DNA from: Rhodobacteraceae bacterium HLUCCA08
GTDB lineage: Bacteria; Pseudomonadota; Alphaproteobacteria; Rhodobacterales; Rhodobacteraceae
NCBI GenBank assembly: GCA_001314655.1
Contig: LJSF01000043.1
Coordinates: forward strand, 124,001 to 188,000
Direction: 5' to 3'
DNA length: 64,000 bases
Shown: one piece after another, positions 61,028-64,000 of the stretch
Numbering within the stretch: position 1 is the first letter of the stretch
Layout of the letters: each line of letters starts with the position of its first letter
The notes under the pieces: generated by a model
Told to the model about the DNA's origin: nothing
The model's input: the letters and a program-made list of their open reading frames with translations, nothing else
Database searches by the model: none
Translations under genes and position numbers: made by a program

Positions 61028-61684
61028 CTAGTCGCTCGGGTCCGCGTCGCGCCGATAGCGGTGCTCTGTCATGAATTCGTCTGCGAACCGCGTGTCCGGG
61101 AACCGGTAGAGCCGGTAATCGACCGCCCCGATCGGCGGCGGCAGGTCGACGGTGAACGTCCAGGTATCCCCGGTGCAGGCATAGCTGATGCCGGGGGTGA
61201 AACTGCCGAAGCCGACAGTGAAATCGGTGTCGCCCGAGGCGCCGTCCGGCGCGACCAGGCCCATCCGCACCTCGGGCGCGATGATGCCCATGTCGCAGAA
61301 TTCCAGCCGGCCGCCGGCGCCCCAGACATGGCCGATCTGCGTCGGCATCGACAGGTCGATCGACAATTCGGCCGTGCCGTCGCGGTCGCTGATGTAATTC
61401 AGCGCATCCGCGTGGATCGGCAAGGTTTCATAGAACCCGTCCTCGTAGATCGTCATGCCCAGGACCGGCGGCGGGCCGGGAATCGTTTCCACGCTCACGC
61501 CCGCGGCGGCCATCGCGGGCATTGCCAGCGTGAAGGCCTGCAGGGCCGTATTCTCGCCGACCCAGTTGCCGACCAGGCAGGGGTCGGGCGGGGGGGGATC
61601 CGCCGGGCAGGCCGCCTGGGCCAGGGCGGCGGCGGGCAGGGCCAGGGCCGACAATGTCACAAGCGGCAGGAGGGTTTTCCGCAT
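61028..61684 (-). CDS. Secreted hypothetical protein
   Basis: A 218-residue protein with a signal peptide (MRKTLLPLVTLSALALPAAA) and a mature part starting CPADPPPPDPCLVGNW. Several cysteines suggest disulfides. Later blocks are ETIPGPPPVLGMTIYEDGFY, CDMGIIAPEVRMGLVA and YACTGDTWTFTVDLPP. Strand-rich by appearance, possibly a lipocalin-like or immunity-type fold, but no family is recognised. The start at 61684 is the ATG beginning the signal peptide. Confidence 0.7.
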   Translation of the reverse strand: MRKTLLPLVTLSALALPAAALAQAACPADPPPPDPCLVGNWVGENTALQAFTLAMPAMAAAGVSVETIPGPPPVLGMTIYEDGFYETLPIHADALNYISDRDGTAELSIDLSMPTQIGHVWGAGGRLEFCDMGIIAPEVRMGLVAPDGASGDTDFTVGFGSFTPGISYACTGDTWTFTVDLPPPIGAVDYRLYRFPDTRFADEFMTEHRYRRDADPSD

Positions 61685-61787
61685 GGTCTTGCCTTTCGAG
61701 CCTTTCTCGTCCGGCCCAGTCTGACACATCCCGGCGTGGCTTGCAGGTCCGGCGATCCTGACCCGGCACGATACCGGTGCGGGCGCC

Positions 61788-62747
61788 TCAACCCTTGCCG
61801 ATCAGTTCGGCCATGTCGACGATCACCTGCGCCTGTTTCATCGAGGCGATGTCGATCAGCTTGCCCTTGTGGGTCGTTGCACCCAGGCCGTTCTTCTGGG
61901 CCTCTTCCATGGCCGCCAGGATCTCGCGCGCCTCGGCCACGGCGGTATCCGAAGGGCTGAAGACCTCGTTGGCCAGCGCCACCTGCCTGGGGTGGATCGC
62001 CCATTTGCCGACCATGCCCAGCGTCGCGGCGCGGAACGCCTGGGCGCGGAACGCGTCGTCGTCGGAAAAGTTGCCGAAGGGCCCGTCGACCGGCAGCACG
62101 CCGTTGCTCCGGCAGGCGGCGACGATGGCCGAGATCGCCCAATGCCAGGGGTCGGGGTAATGGGTCCGGCCCGCGTGGACCATGTAGTAGTTTTCCTGGG
62201 TGCCGCCGATCCCGGTGGTGGCCATGCCCATAGAGGCGGCGAAATCGGCATAGCCCAGGCTGACCGCCTGCAGGCGCGGACTGGCGGCGCAAATCTCGTT
62301 GATATTGGCGATGCCGGCGGCGGTTTCGATGATGATCTCCAGGCTGACCGGCTTCTTGCGGCCCTGCGCGGCCTCGACCGAGGCGACGACGGCCTCGACC
62401 GCATAGATATCGGCGGCGCGGCCGACCATCGGGATCATGATCTGGTCCAGTCGGTCCGAGGCGTTTTCCAGCAGCTCGACCACGTCCTTGACCCAATGGG
62501 GCGTGTCCAGCCCGTTGATTCGCACGCTCAGATACTTGCCGCCCCAATCGACGTCATGGGTCGCTTCGATGATGTTCTTGCGGGCCTTGTCCTTGTCGGC
62601 AGGCGCGACGCTGTCCTCGAGGTCGAGGTTGATCACGTCGGCGGCGCTTTTGGCCATCTTCTCGAACAATTCGGTGCGCGAGCCGGGGCCGAACAGCTGG
62701 CAGCGGTTCGGACGGGCCGGGGCGGGGGGCTGTTTGCGCAGCGACAT
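61788..62747 (-). CDS. mcl1: L-malyl-CoA/beta-methylmalyl-CoA lyase
   Basis: A 319-residue HpcH/HpaI-CitE family lyase of the ethylmalonyl-CoA pathway, splitting beta-methylmalyl-CoA and malyl-CoA to glyoxylate and acyl-CoA. It closely resembles Rhodobacter sphaeroides Mcl1: PNRCQLFGPGSRTELFEKMA, INLDLEDSVAPADKDKARKN, TGIGGTQENYYMVHAGRTHY and GMVGKWAIHPRQVALANEVF. The conserved metal/acid residues E and D of LDLEDS are present. The start at 62747 (MSLRKQPPAP) follows GGAGG on the reverse strand. With phaA and phaB it supports acetate assimilation. Confidence 0.93.
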   Translation of the reverse strand: MSLRKQPPAPARPNRCQLFGPGSRTELFEKMAKSAADVINLDLEDSVAPADKDKARKNIIEATHDVDWGGKYLSVRINGLDTPHWVKDVVELLENASDRLDQIMIPMVGRAADIYAVEAVVASVEAAQGRKKPVSLEIIIETAAGIANINEICAASPRLQAVSLGYADFAASMGMATTGIGGTQENYYMVHAGRTHYPDPWHWAISAIVAACRSNGVLPVDGPFGNFSDDDAFRAQAFRAATLGMVGKWAIHPRQVALANEVFSPSDTAVAEAREILAAMEEAQKNGLGATTHKGKLIDIASMKQAQVIVDMAELIGKG

Positions 62748-63061
62748 GGGCGGGCCTCCTGGCAAGGAAATGTCGTGAGTTGCGCTGTTCGAGATATGAT
62801 GTTGCGCGCAGGGCTTCAAGCGCTATTTCGCAGTTGCAGAAAGCGGGGCGAGCGCGGCCTCCTGTCGCCCGGTCTGTGCGACGCCGACCTGGATGTTTCA
62901 TGTTCTGTTCGCGGCGCATTCATCGGCAGGGCCAGGTCACTTTTGCAGAAAACCGCGGCACGACGCGAAAATTTCCCGAATCCCGTCCGGCCGGGCCGTG
63001 TTTTGCGAACCAATTTCAGCGGCCGGATGGCAAGGTGACGGGCAAACACCGGAGGCCTGTC
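62748..63061. other. 314-base divergent gap upstream of mcl1 and the DUF1611 gene
   Basis: No gene is supported here. The 9-mer TTGCAGAAA occurs twice on the plus strand (62834-62842 and 62943-62951); the first lies about 87 bases upstream of the mcl1 start. The segment around 62940-63010 is less GC-rich than its surroundings. Short GC-rich palindromes around CCGGCCGG (near 62990) may be part of regulatory sites. Promoters for both divergent genes must be here; none is clear by eye. Confidence 0.35.
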
Positions 63062-64000
63062 ATGATTCCCACCCCCTACCTGCTGTTCCTGGGCGATGCG
63101 CCCGACCCGCTGGCCGCCAAGGTGGCGCAGGGGATCAAGGATTGGCGGCCCGACAATGCCGTGGGGCAGCTGCGGCTGGAGGGGTGCAAGGCCGATCTGG
63201 GCCTGCCCGACATGACCCTGGCCGAGGCACGGGCGGCCGGGGCGCAGACCCTGGTGATCGGCGTGGCCAATCGCGGCGGGGTGATTTCGCAGACCTGGAA
63301 GAAGGTGCTGGTGACGGCGCTGGAGGAAGGCTTCGACCTGGCCTCGGGCCTGCACAACCTGCTGCGCGACGAAGAGGATCTGGCCGCGGTGGCCCAGGCC
63401 ACGGGGCGGCGGCTGCATGACGTGCGGGTGCCATCGGTGAAATACCCGATCGCCAACGGCGAAAAGCGCACCGGCAAGCGGGTTCTGGCCGTGGGCACCG
63501 ATTGTTCGGTCGGCAAGATGTATACCTCGCTGGCCATGGACCTGGAGATGAAGAAGCGCGGGCTGAACTCCAGCTTCCGCGCCACCGGCCAGACCGGCAT
63601 CCTGATCACCGGCAACGGCGTGCCGCTGGATGCGGTGGTCGCCGATTTCATGGCCGGCGCCGTCGAATGGCTGACACCGGACAACGTTGCCGATCACTGG
63701 GACCATATCGAGGGCCAGGGCAGCCTGTTCCACGTCTCCTATTCCGGGGTCACCATGGCGCTGATCCATGGCGGCCAGCCCGATGCGCTGATCCTGTCGC
63801 ATGAACCGACCCGGGCCCATATGCGGGGCTTGCCGGGCTATGCCCTGCCCAGCCTGGAGGCCTTGCGCGATACCGCCTTGCCGCTGGCGCGGGTCGCCAA
63901 TCCGGCCTGCGAAATCGTCGGAATTTCGGTCAATACCGCCGCCATGGGCGAGGACGAGGCGCTGAGCTATCTGGCGCAGGTCGAGGCGCGGATGGGCCTG
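63062..64000 (+). CDS. dgcN: DUF1611-family protein, DgcN-type N-acetyltransferase (3' truncated by window)
   Basis: At least 313 residues, open to the window end. TYLLFLGDAPDPLAAKV-like start (PTPYLLFLGDAPDPLAAKVA), the P-loop-like VLAVGTDCSVGKMYTSLAMD (about 141-160), SSFRATGQTGILITGNGV, and ALILSHEPTRAHMRGLPGY fit the DUF1611 family, whose DgcN members take part in D-amino acid (D-glutamate) catabolism with DgcA. A dgcA would be expected just beyond the window. The start at 63062 follows CGGAGG. Confidence 0.85.
   Translation, partial: MIPTPYLLFLGDAPDPLAAKVAQGIKDWRPDNAVGQLRLEGCKADLGLPDMTLAEARAAGAQTLVIGVANRGGVISQTWKKVLVTALEEGFDLASGLHNLLRDEEDLAAVAQATGRRLHDVRVPSVKYPIANGEKRTGKRVLAVGTDCSVGKMYTSLAMDLEMKKRGLNSSFRATGQTGILITGNGVPLDAVVADFMAGAVEWLTPDNVADHWDHIEGQGSLFHVSYSGVTMALIHGGQPDALILSHEPTRAHMRGLPGYALPSLEALRDTALPLARVANPACEIVGISVNTAAMGEDEALSYLAQVEARMGL

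Overview
The window is about 64 kb of very GC-rich bacterial chromosome. It is densely packed with genes on both strands, and many neighbours overlap by 4 bases (ATGA or GTGA junctions). Gene content points to an alphaproteobacterium of the Rhodobacterales (Roseobacter/Rhodobacter type). The main clues are a 44-residue aa3 oxidase subunit IV peptide, a TIGR02302-type Gln-rich membrane protein, a malyl-CoA lyase of the ethylmalonyl-CoA pathway, a decaprenyl-type prenyl synthase, phaA-phaB, and the uvrC-pgsA-moaD-moaE order. These calls rest on recognising protein families; no search was run. I saw no rRNA, tRNA, CRISPR array, insertion sequence, prophage or attachment site. The window reads as core chromosome.

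Layout. 1-3.7 kb: uvrC tail, pgsA, moaD, moaE, an ABC1/UbiB-like kinase and the glycosylase gene tag. 3.8-8.6 kb: a stand-alone EAL phosphodiesterase, phaA and phaB, an animal-type haem peroxidase with a His-rich N terminus, and a 53-codon gene whose ribosome site lies in a perfect 10-bp hairpin. 8.6-19.6 kb: a drug/metabolite exporter, a LysR regulator with a divergent microprotein, trmN6, a prenyl synthase, ispE, a TPR protein, ETF-ubiquinone oxidoreductase and greA. 19.5-23.9 kb: an overlapping operon around mobA, azlCD, a Tat-type lipoprotein and the aa3 subunit IV gene. 24-28.5 kb: a metallo-hydrolase, an acyl-CoA dehydrogenase, an Sua5/TsaC-type gene and a YqgE-type gene.

28.6-41.8 kb: a DsbD-N-domain secreted protein, an RND efflux pump of unusual size with its adaptor, moaB and a uracil-DNA glycosylase. 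Next comes a pyr operon (pyrB, two membrane proteins, a dihydroorotase-like gene without metal ligands, plsY), then a membrane-protein gene split by an in-frame TGA, and gshA. 42-50 kb: a PH-like protein, a GNAT and rsmE in one operon, ubiA almost back-to-back with rsmE, an OmpA/BON protein, a TlpA-type thioredoxin, argH and small lipoproteins. 50.8-64 kb: lysA, the TIGR02302 protein (apparent CTG start), a zinc-ribbon protein, ftsE-ftsX-plsC with two tandem PPOX paralogues, accA, two secreted proteins, mcl1, and the 5' part of a DUF1611/DgcN-type gene.

How the genes work together. Most are housekeeping: membrane lipids (pgsA, plsY, plsC, accA), isoprenoid and quinone synthesis (ispE, prenyl synthase, ubiA, the UbiB-like protein), molybdenum cofactor (moaD, moaE, moaB, mobA in four places), amino acids and nucleotides (argH, lysA, pyrB), carbon storage and acetyl-CoA assimilation (phaAB, mcl1), and envelope functions (ftsEX, OmpA-like, RND pump, lipoproteins). 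I found no clearly new multi-gene system. The most checkable oddities are the hairpin over the start of the gene at 8426, the dihydroorotase-like protein without metal ligands, the enlarged RND transporter, the TGA-split membrane gene at 39980-40354 and the CTG start at 52130.
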